The translations under genes were made by a program, and so were the position numbers. A stretch of 64,000 bases of DNA from an uncultured Actinomycetes bacterium (GTDB lineage Bacteria > Actinomycetota > Acidimicrobiia > Acidimicrobiales > RAAP-2), in the NCBI GenBank assembly GCA_903825895.1, contig CAIKCI010000011.1:1-64000 (forward strand). Reading direction: 5' to 3'. The first letter of the stretch is position 1; every line of letters begins with the position of its first letter. A model generated the notes under the pieces. That model made no database searches. It saw only the letters and a program-made list of their open reading frames with translations, and was not told where the DNA came from. Below, in pieces: positions 34,823-42,628 of this stretch.

Positions 34823-35178
34823 GTATCCTCATTCTGAGAAGAAGCACTGAGTTCTTCAAGGTAGGCATTCCACGCAGCGAGTTGCTCGGCATTTTCAGCG
34901 GCAAGCTTTTCGTCAACTGCCACTTCGCCAGCAGATTTCCTCCTGATGGGTTCGCCGCCGTGGAGGAGTTTCCACCACATGTAGAAGCCAAAGATAGCGA
35001 AGAGAGGCCATTCAAAGACGTAGGCCCAACTCAGTTCGTTGCCGCCCAGTGCCCGTGACAACTCGAACGCTCCTGCGGGGATACAGATGAGAAGGCAGAA
35101 AAAGAGGCCGAGATGAACACGAAACGCGGCCCCGCCCCTTAGCCGGGTTGATGGCGCCGTCTCAAGGGGTTTAGTCAC
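34819..35178 (-). CDS. Small membrane protein, possible respiratory accessory protein
   Basis: A 119-residue protein with two hydrophobic segments (about residues 22-40 and 48-70, the latter with WAYVFEWPLFAIFGFYMWW) and a charged C-terminal helix. The sequence is unassigned; small two-helix proteins of this sort occur beside actinobacterial oxidase genes. It is the only minus-strand gene in the respiratory block. The stop interlocks with that of ctaG. Upstream of it are 287 bases shared with the divergent cupredoxin gene. Confidence 0.65.
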   Translation of the reverse strand: MTKPLETAPSTRLRGGAAFRVHLGLFFCLLICIPAGAFELSRALGGNELSWAYVFEWPLFAIFGFYMWWKLLHGGEPIRRKSAGEVAVDEKLAAENAEQLAAWNAYLEELSASSQNEDT

Positions 35179-35465
35179 AGTGTGTAGGGTACCGTGCCTA
35201 TCGTTGTCCGCCTTCTTCAGAGATCAGCCTTCCGGGTACTTCGCGCAAGAAGGAATTCCCCCAGAGAGATGGTCCAGACCCGGTTTTCCTCTGTCTCAAG
35301 GCCAGACGCCAAGAAATCCAGAGGGAATTCGAAGCAAAGCGAGCGGTTCAGGCTAGAAGAATTGACCGTTTTCTCAGAGAAGAGAAGAAGCCCGAGGAAT
35401 CACTTTACGGGTGCTTATAGTGTGGTTTACTTGGAGGCAAGTTAAGATTTGAATAAGGAGGCAGG
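35179..35465. other. Gene-free spacer upstream of the oxidase operon
   Basis: This 287-base spacer separates the minus-strand membrane gene from the cupredoxin gene. It is rich in A and G, with several AGAAG tracts. It contains a candidate promoter near 35415 and ends with a strong ribosome site. No RNA gene or credible coding frame was seen. Confidence 0.6.
35415..35420 (+). promoter_or_regulatory. Candidate extended -10 for the cta operon
   Basis: TGC followed by TTATAG forms an extended -10-like box about 45 bases before the ATG at 35466. A TTGACC at 35362-35367 is too far upstream to pair with it. The leader ends in AAGGAGG. Confidence 0.35.
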
Positions 35466-36152
35466 ATGAAGAAGTTCGTATGGGCGGTGGTGACAGTCCT
35501 CGTGGGCGCTGTTCTCATCGCAGCCATTGGACTTGGCTTTCATGACCAGCAGTACTCCTCACCCTATGGAACCGAGGTCGCAAAATCCGTCGGGATGATT
35601 ACGGTCAACGGCAAGCAGTATCAGCATGTCGTTTTGAATTTAGTGACGGAACCTTCGGCTCAAGGAACAACGAGCAACGGCCAAATAATCCACCCAGGAG
35701 GCAATCCCTCGTGGCCGGCATACGCAGTAACGAACGAATACCAAATTCCCGCTAACGCTGTCGTGACGGTCAAGTGGTCGCAGTACGACTCGGGTGGCGT
35801 GGTCAACAACCCCTACTTCGCCAAACCTCGCGGAACCATTGGTGGGATTGAAAGGGTAAATGGTAAACCCGTTACAGGAGTCGCTGCTGACAACATTGCC
35901 CACACGTTTACCCTTCGAGGTGAGCCGGGTGTGGACCCAAGGTTCTTCCTCAGCGTTCCTGGTCCCATTTCAAAACTCGGTGACAACGCTGAGAACAACA
36001 AGGGTGGGCAACTCGTTCAATTCTCGTTCATCTCGGGAAAGCCTGGTCTCTATGTGTGGAACTGTGAATTCCCCTGTGGACTCAGTGTTGGTGGCTTCGG
36101 AGCGGTAATGAGCTCCTATGGATATATGTCAGGACACATGCATGTCGTATGA
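35466..36152 (+). CDS. Membrane-anchored cupredoxin with a CuA-like but altered metal site
   Basis: The 228-residue protein has an N-terminal membrane anchor (residues 4-25) and an exported cupredoxin-like domain. His146 (NIAHTFTL) and a Cys-x3-Cys pair, Cys200 and Cys204 in NCEFPCGL, match the start of a CuA site. The His and Met expected four and seven residues after the second Cys are Val and Phe. Instead the protein ends with MSSYGYM and GHMHVV, offering Met and His residues in a new arrangement. It precedes subunit II and overlaps it by 11 bases. It may be a diverged subunit II relative, an electron carrier or a copper donor. AAGGAGG lies seven bases before the ATG. Confidence 0.8.
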   Translation: MKKFVWAVVTVLVGAVLIAAIGLGFHDQQYSSPYGTEVAKSVGMITVNGKQYQHVVLNLVTEPSAQGTTSNGQIIHPGGNPSWPAYAVTNEYQIPANAVVTVKWSQYDSGGVVNNPYFAKPRGTIGGIERVNGKPVTGVAADNIAHTFTLRGEPGVDPRFFLSVPGPISKLGDNAENNKGGQLVQFSFISGKPGLYVWNCEFPCGLSVGGFGAVMSSYGYMSGHMHVV

Positions 36153-36975
36153 GGAAAAGCGTGACGAGATAGCAGAAGAAGTAAAGCCAATTGTGGCGCA
36201 TACAATGCCTTTTCATAAAAAGGCTCCAGCGAAGGTTGTGTACATCACAATCGTCTTTACCATTATTGGTGTGCTGCTTGCGCTGTTCTTGCCAACGCAC
36301 ATGTTCCCCTTCTCAATGTCTCCTGAGATGCATGACGCAGTATTAACTTTTGTCGTCTTTACTATCGCAGCCGCTCCTGTAGCGGCGCTGGTGTACGCAA
36401 TTGCAGCCTATAGCCTCATTGCCTGGAGGAAAAAGGGGGCGAACAACAATGAAGAGCCGCCAGAAGATGGTGCACCTTCACACGGGAGCGGCCTGATCAC
36501 CTCGCTGTGGATCGGTACTTCGGTTGTACTCGTTCTCTTTCTTCTTGTTTGGGGAATGGCGGAACTTTCAGCGGAGACCGCTCAGCAGAGCAATGCCATC
36601 CAAGTGAATGTCACAGGCCAGCAGTGGATGTGGACGTTTAGTTATCCTGGAACCGGCGTGACTACCCATAATTTGATTCTTCCCGAAGGCCGACAGATTG
36701 ACTTCAACGTGACCAGCATGGACGTCACGCACGGATTCTGGCCGGTGGAAATGGGTGTTCAAATTGATGCCAACCCGAACGTAATCGACCACATCGCGGC
36801 GACAACGAACCGCCTTGGGTCATTTGACGTCCGCTGTAGCCAAATCTGTGGTTTGTACCACGCGTATATGCAGACAAAGGGCACTGTCGTAACGAATGCT
36901 CAGTTTGCGACGTGGCTTGCGAGTCAAGGGGCATCGTCCTCATCAATTCAGTCCTACGCCTTAAGCGGGAAGTAG
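36142..36975 (+). CDS. ctaC: Cytochrome c oxidase subunit II
   Basis: Subunit II receives electrons at the dinuclear CuA centre. The 277-residue protein has an N-terminal cytoplasmic stretch, three hydrophobic segments (about residues 30-52, 62-88, 115-140) and a periplasmic-side cupredoxin domain. CuA ligands are complete: His197 (DVTHGFW), Cys232 and Cys236 (CSQICG), His240 and Met243 (YHAYM). The residue between the cysteines that binds through its carbonyl is Gln instead of the usual Glu. ATG 36142 is chosen over an upstream in-frame ATG at 36118 because AGGA precedes it. No lipobox is seen. No fused cytochrome c domain is present. Confidence 0.93.
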   Translation: MSYEEKRDEIAEEVKPIVAHTMPFHKKAPAKVVYITIVFTIIGVLLALFLPTHMFPFSMSPEMHDAVLTFVVFTIAAAPVAALVYAIAAYSLIAWRKKGANNNEEPPEDGAPSHGSGLITSLWIGTSVVLVLFLLVWGMAELSAETAQQSNAIQVNVTGQQWMWTFSYPGTGVTTHNLILPEGRQIDFNVTSMDVTHGFWPVEMGVQIDANPNVIDHIAATTNRLGSFDVRCSQICGLYHAYMQTKGTVVTNAQFATWLASQGASSSSIQSYALSGK

Positions 36976-36988
36976 AAGGAGAATACGA

Positions 36989-38908
36989 GTGAGCACTATT
37001 GCACCAATGTTGCTTGAGGACACCAAACTCGAGCCAAAAGCCGGGGGCTTTTACCGACACCAGAACTTTTTGACTGGGTTAATCGTCGGAATTCTGTCAG
37101 GTTTTATCGGTTGGGTCGTTTCGCTGGCCCTCCTGCAAGGTTCCAACTTTGGTTCCGACATGGTTGTAACCGTAACCCTCACTTGTTGGGTGATTGGTTT
37201 CAATGCAGGGATGGGGACGTTCAACGCGATCTTCCGATGGATCCTCGGTCATGATCAGAATCATGAAGACGAACTGTACGCCGCTGGCGTGGGACAGGGA
37301 TGGAAGCGCTACTGGAAGTATTGCACCGACCACAAAGTTGTAGGGACGCAGTATCTCGTTCTCGTAATGGTCCTCTTCGGCGTTGGTGGCACCTTGGCCA
37401 TGATGATCAGAACGCAGCTTCTTTCCCCGAATTCGCGCTTTATGTCGCCGGAGACCTACAACGCCATCGTGAGCATCCACGGAATGATCATGATCATTGC
37501 GACCATCATTATGGTGTCGGGTCCATTTGCGAACTTCATCATGCCGATCATGATTGGTGCAAAGGACATGGCTTTCCCACGTTTGAACGCCATGAGCTTT
37601 TGGGTGGTTGTGTCGGCTGTTCCACCGATCTTGGGTTCGTTCTTTCTCGGAGGCGTTCCCGCTGGTTGGACCACATATGCACCGCTCTCCGTTCAAGCCC
37701 CCCCAGCGATGGATGCATTCGCTATAACGATTTGCACCTTCGTGATTTCGGTAACCGTGGCCGGGATTAACACCTTGGTGACCGTTCTTACGATGCGAGC
37801 CAAGGGGATGACGATGGGTCGCCTTCCCATTTTCGTGTGGGGCTCGATCATCGCCGGTGGGCTTGGTCTCTACGCGATGCCTGCGTTCCTCATGGCACAA
37901 TCTGCGTTGATTACTGACAGAGTCGTTGGTACTGGATTCTATGTAGCGGAGCAGGGTGGTACCGGCTGGCTCTATGAAAACACTTTCTGGATCATGGGGC
38001 ACCCTGAGGTTTATGTAATTCTGATTCCGCCGGTTGGGGCATTGATCGAAATTGCATCAACGTTCGCACGAAAGCCCGTGTTTGGCTACAAGGTCATGGT
38101 GGCCGGGATATCTGGAATCGCAACACTTTCCATAATGGTCTGGGCGCACCACATGTTCACGACAGGATGGGCGCCGACCTTGGCCGACCCCTTCATGCTG
38201 ACGACGGAGCTCATCTCGATACCAACCGGAATTATTTTCCTCTGCATGGTGGGTACGATTTGGAGAGGAAGTATTTGGACAAGACTTCCGATGTATTTCC
38301 TGTACCTGTTTATCTTCAACTTCATTATTGGCGGAATCACGGGTATTTACCTGTCGGACGTGCCCGCTGACCAGTACTTCCACGGAAACATGTTCGTCAC
38401 TGCTCACTTCCATTACACCTTGCTTGGTGGAGGATTAGTCGGCGCAATGGGGGCAGTCTGTTACTGGTTCCCGAAGGTTACGAGCCGCATGCTAAACGAG
38501 CGGATTGGAAAAACCGCCTTTTGGGTTGTCGCCATCGGCATTCAAATTACCTATATGGCTCAGTTCTACGAAGGGTTCCAAGGAATGGCTCGCCGAGTTG
38601 CGAACTACAACGCTCTGTTCGTTGACGCCAACCGAGTTTCATCCGCAGGTGCATACATACTGATGGCCGGCATGCTCATTTTCATGTACGCGATTATTCA
38701 CTCATGGCGACACGGCAAGAAGGCAAGCGCTAATCCTTGGCACGCCAAGTCGCTGGAGTGGATGACGCTGACGCCAGTACCGCTGGAGAACTTTTTGGTG
38801 GACCCCGTCGTCACTGGCCACCCTTATGGTTACGGTGAGCCTGACAGCAAGCCAGTAGCCCCTGAGATGCCAGTTCCTGTTTCAGCGAACTCTGGAGGGT
38901 CCCACTGA
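36989..38908 (+). CDS. ctaD: Cytochrome c oxidase subunit I
   Basis: The catalytic haem-copper subunit, 639 residues. Core motifs: DHKVVGTQYL at the first core helix, haem His in SIHGMIMI, GHPEVY with the His338-Tyr342 crosslink pair and Glu340 of the D-channel, HHMFTTG with the CuB histidines, and HFHYTLLGG with the haem a and a3 histidines. Asn residues in GPFANFIMPIMIGAKDM support an A-type oxidase with a D-channel. About 110 residues precede the core and contain two extra hydrophobic segments (TGLIVGILSGFIGWVVSLAL and a second near residue 60). GTG 36989 has GAAGGAGAA upstream. Confidence 0.96.
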   Translation: MSTIAPMLLEDTKLEPKAGGFYRHQNFLTGLIVGILSGFIGWVVSLALLQGSNFGSDMVVTVTLTCWVIGFNAGMGTFNAIFRWILGHDQNHEDELYAAGVGQGWKRYWKYCTDHKVVGTQYLVLVMVLFGVGGTLAMMIRTQLLSPNSRFMSPETYNAIVSIHGMIMIIATIIMVSGPFANFIMPIMIGAKDMAFPRLNAMSFWVVVSAVPPILGSFFLGGVPAGWTTYAPLSVQAPPAMDAFAITICTFVISVTVAGINTLVTVLTMRAKGMTMGRLPIFVWGSIIAGGLGLYAMPAFLMAQSALITDRVVGTGFYVAEQGGTGWLYENTFWIMGHPEVYVILIPPVGALIEIASTFARKPVFGYKVMVAGISGIATLSIMVWAHHMFTTGWAPTLADPFMLTTELISIPTGIIFLCMVGTIWRGSIWTRLPMYFLYLFIFNFIIGGITGIYLSDVPADQYFHGNMFVTAHFHYTLLGGGLVGAMGAVCYWFPKVTSRMLNERIGKTAFWVVAIGIQITYMAQFYEGFQGMARRVANYNALFVDANRVSSAGAYILMAGMLIFMYAIIHSWRHGKKASANPWHAKSLEWMTLTPVPLENFLVDPVVTGHPYGYGEPDSKPVAPEMPVPVSANSGGSH

Positions 38909-39645
38909 TGTCGATTACTGATCAACAGATGCATGACAGCCACGATGACCACGGTCATCATGGTCATTATGAAGAAGGCGGAAACCACCACGACACAGCG
39001 CAAGAGAAGCACCGCAAGGAGCACATGGCGACGTGGCTGTTCATCTTTGGTGATGTCGTTTTCTTCCTCCTAGAACTCTTCTTCTGGTTTTATCTCCGGG
39101 CGAATAACACCGCAGGAATGTGGCGAGCGGCGAATTGCACTCCGGCCAATGGGAAACTCGGTCCAACGGACGAAGGTCTGAATACTTGTACGGATGGACT
39201 GTTCAACCCCATTACGCACGCAATTCCAAAAGCCAATCCCGTTTACACCATCATCGTCTTTGCCTTGATTGCCATAGCGGCGGCTTTTGTATGGTTTGCG
39301 GAAGTTCAGTCTCGTAAGGGTGCGACAAAGAAGACGACGCACCCCTTGACGGCACTTGCGTTGTTCTTCGTTCTTGCGGCAATTGCGGCGCAGTTCTATC
39401 AGTTCCAAGTCCTCCCGTTCACTACCATTCAGGGAACCTACGCCTCGACGTTTGAGTTCTATATGGGATCAAACGTGGCGCACTTCCTGCTTGCGTTGGT
39501 CATTGTGACCGGACTTTGGAGCCGAAGTCGTTTAGGCAAGTTCGATAACGGTAAGTGGTATCAACTCCACCTCTCAAGACTCTTCCTCGTTTGGGTGGCA
39601 GCCAGTTGTGTGATCCTAGGACTAGTCACGATCTTCTTCGCCTAA
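38908..39645 (+). CDS. ctaE: Cytochrome c oxidase subunit III
   Basis: The 245-residue subunit has five or so hydrophobic helices. It carries the family Glu in FFLLELFFWFYLRA, and HFLLALVIVTGLWSR. The first 40 residues are unusually rich in His and Asp/Glu (HDDHGHHGHYEEGG), which could bind metal ions at the cytoplasmic face. The ATG overlaps the ctaD stop by one base. A stem-loop terminator follows 20 bases after the stop, so the operon probably ends here. A subunit IV gene was not recognised. Confidence 0.93.
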   Translation: MSITDQQMHDSHDDHGHHGHYEEGGNHHDTAQEKHRKEHMATWLFIFGDVVFFLLELFFWFYLRANNTAGMWRAANCTPANGKLGPTDEGLNTCTDGLFNPITHAIPKANPVYTIIVFALIAIAAAFVWFAEVQSRKGATKKTTHPLTALALFFVLAAIAAQFYQFQVLPFTTIQGTYASTFEFYMGSNVAHFLLALVIVTGLWSRSRLGKFDNGKWYQLHLSRLFLVWVAASCVILGLVTIFFA

Positions 39646-39665
39646 GCAGGATTATTTATTCAGAG

Positions 39666-39705
39666 AGAAGAGGGGCTTGCTCAGCAGGCTCCTCTTCTGT
39701 TATTC
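39666..39705 (+). terminator. Stem-loop terminator after ctaE
   Basis: An 11-bp stem, AGAAGAGGGGC (39666-39676) with GCTCCTCTTCT (39688-39698), one G-T pair and an 11-base loop, followed by a moderately T-rich GTTATTCT. It most likely ends the cta transcript and insulates pyrR; a role in pyr attenuation cannot be excluded. Confidence 0.65.
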
Positions 39706-39760
39706 TGAGCCTTGTCATCGTCAAACGGGTCCTGTGAGGCTCGTACGGTGAGGAGGAGAA

Positions 39761-40330
39761 GTGGCAGATCGCGAACGTAGGCACACGAGGCCCTTGGGCT
39801 CAGTGTTTGTTCCTCACGCTGAGGTCCTTTCCAAAAGTGATCTTTCTCGAGCTCTGACTCGAATGGCCCACGAAATCATCGAACGCAACCATGGTCTGGC
39901 CAATGTGGTCTTGGTCGGGCTTCAAACGGGTGGTGTTCCCATCGCAGAATGTTTAGGCGAGTTATTCCTCGAGATCGAAGGGTCCGCCCCTCCTGTGGGT
40001 TCGCTTGATGTGGCGTTTTATCGAGATGACATCGGTCTGCGGCCCGTCCTCCCAGAAGCTTCGACAGAGATGCCTGGTGACCTCACGGGCAAGATCGTTG
40101 TTCTCGTCGATGACGTGCTCTATACCGGAAGGACGGTTCGAGCGGCCCTGAATGCTCTCTCGGATTTTGGAAGGGCGGCGCAAGTACAACTTGCAGTCGT
40201 GGTCGACCGAGGTCACCGTGAATTGCCGCTCCGGCCAGATTTCGTAGGTAAAAACCTTCCGACGTCAAGAGAAGAGCTCGTCGATGTGACCCTTGAAGGC
40301 GTCGCTCTTGGCCATTTGGAGTCAAGATGA
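39761..40330 (+). CDS. pyrR: Pyrimidine operon regulator PyrR / uracil phosphoribosyltransferase
   Basis: PyrR binds UMP and pyr mRNA to control the operon and often has weak uracil phosphoribosyltransferase activity. The 189-residue protein has the PRPP loop VVLVDDVLYTGRTVRAAL (about residues 112-129), LVGLQTGGVPIA and VDRGHRELP. The basic, solvent-exposed RNA-binding face is consistent with family use. GTG 39761 is preceded by GGAGGAG. In actinobacteria PyrR usually acts by translational repression near its own ribosome site rather than by attenuation. The gene overlaps pyrB by four bases. Confidence 0.95.
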   Translation: MADRERRHTRPLGSVFVPHAEVLSKSDLSRALTRMAHEIIERNHGLANVVLVGLQTGGVPIAECLGELFLEIEGSAPPVGSLDVAFYRDDIGLRPVLPEASTEMPGDLTGKIVVLVDDVLYTGRTVRAALNALSDFGRAAQVQLAVVVDRGHRELPLRPDFVGKNLPTSREELVDVTLEGVALGHLESR

Positions 40331-41313
40331 GTTCATCGGCCGCCGGCCAGCACCTCTTGGCAATTGATGACCTTGGAAGTGAAGGCATCGAAGAGTTACT
40401 CGAAGTTGCCGAAGCGTTTGGAGAGGTGGAGCGGCGTTCTGTGCGCAAGGTCCCCACCCTCAAGGGCAAAGTTGTCGCGTCACTCTTCTTCGAGGAATCG
40501 ACGAGGACGCGGTTGAGTTTTGAAACCGCAGCGAAGCGCCTCTCGGCCGATGTGCTGTCCCTTGCCGTGGCGTCGAGTTCTGTCAAGAAGGGCGAGTCAC
40601 TGAGAGACACGGTAGAAACTATCGAGGCAATGGGAATCGATGCGGTGGTTCTTCGGCACAAGAGTGCCGGTGCTCCCCATCAAGTTGCTCGATGGGTGAA
40701 TCGTGCTCGGGTCATCAACGCCGGAGATGGCTTTCACCAGCACCCCACCCAGGCGTTGATTGACCTCTTTACCGTTCGTCAAGAATTGAGCCTTCGACGC
40801 GGGCAGCAATCCGAACGATCGGGCCTCAGCGTCTTTGAAGGACTGAATGTCCTTGTCGTCGGCGATATCCGTCATAGCCGGGTAGCACGTAGCCAGATCC
40901 AGGCCTACGCCTTGGCCGGAGCGATTGTGACCATCGCCAGCCCGGGGACCTTGCTTCCTGATGATGTTTCATCGTGGCCAGTGACGGTAGCCGAGAATTT
41001 TGAGGATGCGCTGCGTTCGGCGGACATCGTTTCCGTCCTTCGTATGCAAGAAGAACGAGGGAGCGGATCTTTCGTGCCCTCCCTCCATGAGTTCACCGCC
41101 ACGTTTGGAATGACCGAAGAGCGCTCAATGCTCTTAAAAGAGAATGCGCTCATCACTCATCCGGGGCCCATGGTGCGCGGTGTCGAGATTGCCTCACGCG
41201 TTGCAGATGATGAACGCTGCCTCGTTCGCAAGCAAGTGGCGAACGGTGTGCCAATACGCATGGCGGCGCTCTTTCTGGCGCTGTCGTCACCCGAGGAGGC
41301 AAGCCGTGACTGA
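40327..41313 (+). CDS. pyrB: Aspartate carbamoyltransferase catalytic subunit
   Basis: PyrB makes carbamoyl-aspartate. The 328-residue protein has the carbamoyl-phosphate loop EESTRTRLSFETAAKRL (about residues 58-74), HQHPTQALIDLFT and the domain-closing segment near HPGPMVRGVE. No pyrI regulatory gene follows, as is usual in actinobacteria. The ATG overlaps pyrR and the 3' end overlaps pyrC by eight bases. Confidence 0.96.
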   Translation: MSSSAAGQHLLAIDDLGSEGIEELLEVAEAFGEVERRSVRKVPTLKGKVVASLFFEESTRTRLSFETAAKRLSADVLSLAVASSSVKKGESLRDTVETIEAMGIDAVVLRHKSAGAPHQVARWVNRARVINAGDGFHQHPTQALIDLFTVRQELSLRRGQQSERSGLSVFEGLNVLVVGDIRHSRVARSQIQAYALAGAIVTIASPGTLLPDDVSSWPVTVAENFEDALRSADIVSVLRMQEERGSGSFVPSLHEFTATFGMTEERSMLLKENALITHPGPMVRGVEIASRVADDERCLVRKQVANGVPIRMAALFLALSSPEEASRD

Positions 41314-42628
41314 CCATATGCTGATTCGAGGGGGAACGGTGGTCCATCGTGAGACAACGACACGCAGCGATGTGCTGGTTGTCGACGGCATCATTTCTCT
41401 CGTTGGGGAACATCTCGATATTCCTGCTGGGACGACCATTGTTGATGCCGAAGGCTGTTGGGTCGGCCCAGCGCTGGTCGATCTCCACACACACCTACGC
41501 GAGCCCGGGGGCGAAGAGGCAGAGACCGTGGCATCCGGAGCTCGCGCCGGCGTTCTCGGCGGCTATAGCGCCGTCATGGCGATGCCGAACACCTCTCCTG
41601 CCATCGACAGTTCGGCCGTCGTTGCTCAGGTTCTTGCGCTTGGTCAGGCGTCGTGTCTTGACGTGGCCGTCGCAGGGGCGATCACGGTCGGTCGTCTTGG
41701 TGAACGGCTCGCTCCGCTAGCGGAAATGGCCGAGTTGGGGGTCACGTTCTTTACCGACGATGGCACCGGAGTCCAAAATGCGGGCCTGATGCGCCGAGCA
41801 ATGGAGTACGCACGAGGATTGAATGTGGTGATCGCTGACCACTGCGAAGATGATGCGTTGGCTGGCGATGGCTGTATGAACGAGTCCAGTCTCTCTTCGG
41901 AACTCGGCTTGGTTGGACGTCCAGCACTCGCCGAGGAGGTCATGGTGGCGAGAGATCTTGCTTTGGCACAACACACGGGATGTGAACTTCACTTGCTTCA
42001 CCTTTCAACGGTGGGCTCTGCGGCGTTAGTTGCACAAGCCAAACAGGCCGGCGTGAACGTCACCGCTGAAGTTGCGCCCCATCACTTACTGCTCACCGAG
42101 GAACTCTGCCGAGAGTACGACCCCCTCTACAAAGTTCACCCTCCGCTGCGCACCGCCAACGATGTTGAAGCTCTTCGAATGGCTCTTCGAAGCGGTGGTA
42201 TCGACGCAGTTGCCACCGACCACGCCCCGCACGCACCCGAAACGAAAGATCGTCCCTTCGCCGAGGCGACTCCAGGGATGCTTGGGCTGCAACATGCGTT
42301 CGCGCTCACGCGCGAAGCACTTGGTGGAGCGGATGCTGACCCAGTGCTGCTCTTCAGAGTCTTGAGTCGCACGCCAGCTAAAATTGCTCGTCTCACTCAA
42401 AGCGATCAACGACGTGGTGGCCACAGTGCTCACGGTGGAGAAATCGCTGTCGGCGAAGACGCAAACCTTGTGGTGATTGACCCTGAGGGACGTCCAGTTG
42501 TGCGCAGTGAAGTTCTGGCGAGCAAATCCCGCAATACCCCCTATGAAGGCCGCACGCTTCTTGGAGCGGTTCGCCACACAATCGTGCGCGGCGAGATCGT
42601 GGTGAATGATGGGGTGGCACAACGATGA
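41306..42628 (+). CDS. pyrC: Dihydroorotase
   Basis: A type I amidohydrolase that cyclises carbamoyl-aspartate to dihydroorotate. The 440-residue protein has the metal ligands in DLHTHLREPGGEEAET (about residues 56-71), the following ADHCED and HLLHLST histidines, and the catalytic TDHAPHA near 300. GTG 41306 is chosen because GAGGAGG lies nine bases upstream and the protein begins at the usual LIRGGTVV strand. An in-frame start further upstream would lie inside pyrB. The 3' end overlaps carA by four bases. Confidence 0.95.
   Translation: MTDHMLIRGGTVVHRETTTRSDVLVVDGIISLVGEHLDIPAGTTIVDAEGCWVGPALVDLHTHLREPGGEEAETVASGARAGVLGGYSAVMAMPNTSPAIDSSAVVAQVLALGQASCLDVAVAGAITVGRLGERLAPLAEMAELGVTFFTDDGTGVQNAGLMRRAMEYARGLNVVIADHCEDDALAGDGCMNESSLSSELGLVGRPALAEEVMVARDLALAQHTGCELHLLHLSTVGSAALVAQAKQAGVNVTAEVAPHHLLLTEELCREYDPLYKVHPPLRTANDVEALRMALRSGGIDAVATDHAPHAPETKDRPFAEATPGMLGLQHAFALTREALGGADADPVLLFRVLSRTPAKIARLTQSDQRRGGHSAHGGEIAVGEDANLVVIDPEGRPVVRSEVLASKSRNTPYEGRTLLGAVRHTIVRGEIVVNDGVAQR

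Noticed and set aside
35194-35445. 83-codon frame upstream of the cta operon
   Set aside because: Composition is non-coding, it has no ribosome site and it overlaps the candidate promoter.
37097-38002. 301-codon frame antisense to ctaD
   Set aside because: It mirrors the codon pattern of a strongly conserved gene and has His/Asn-rich sequence typical of antisense frames.
41144-41305. Longer pyrC start inside pyrB
   Set aside because: The extra residues are an out-of-frame reading of pyrB; GTG 41306 has a strong ribosome site.
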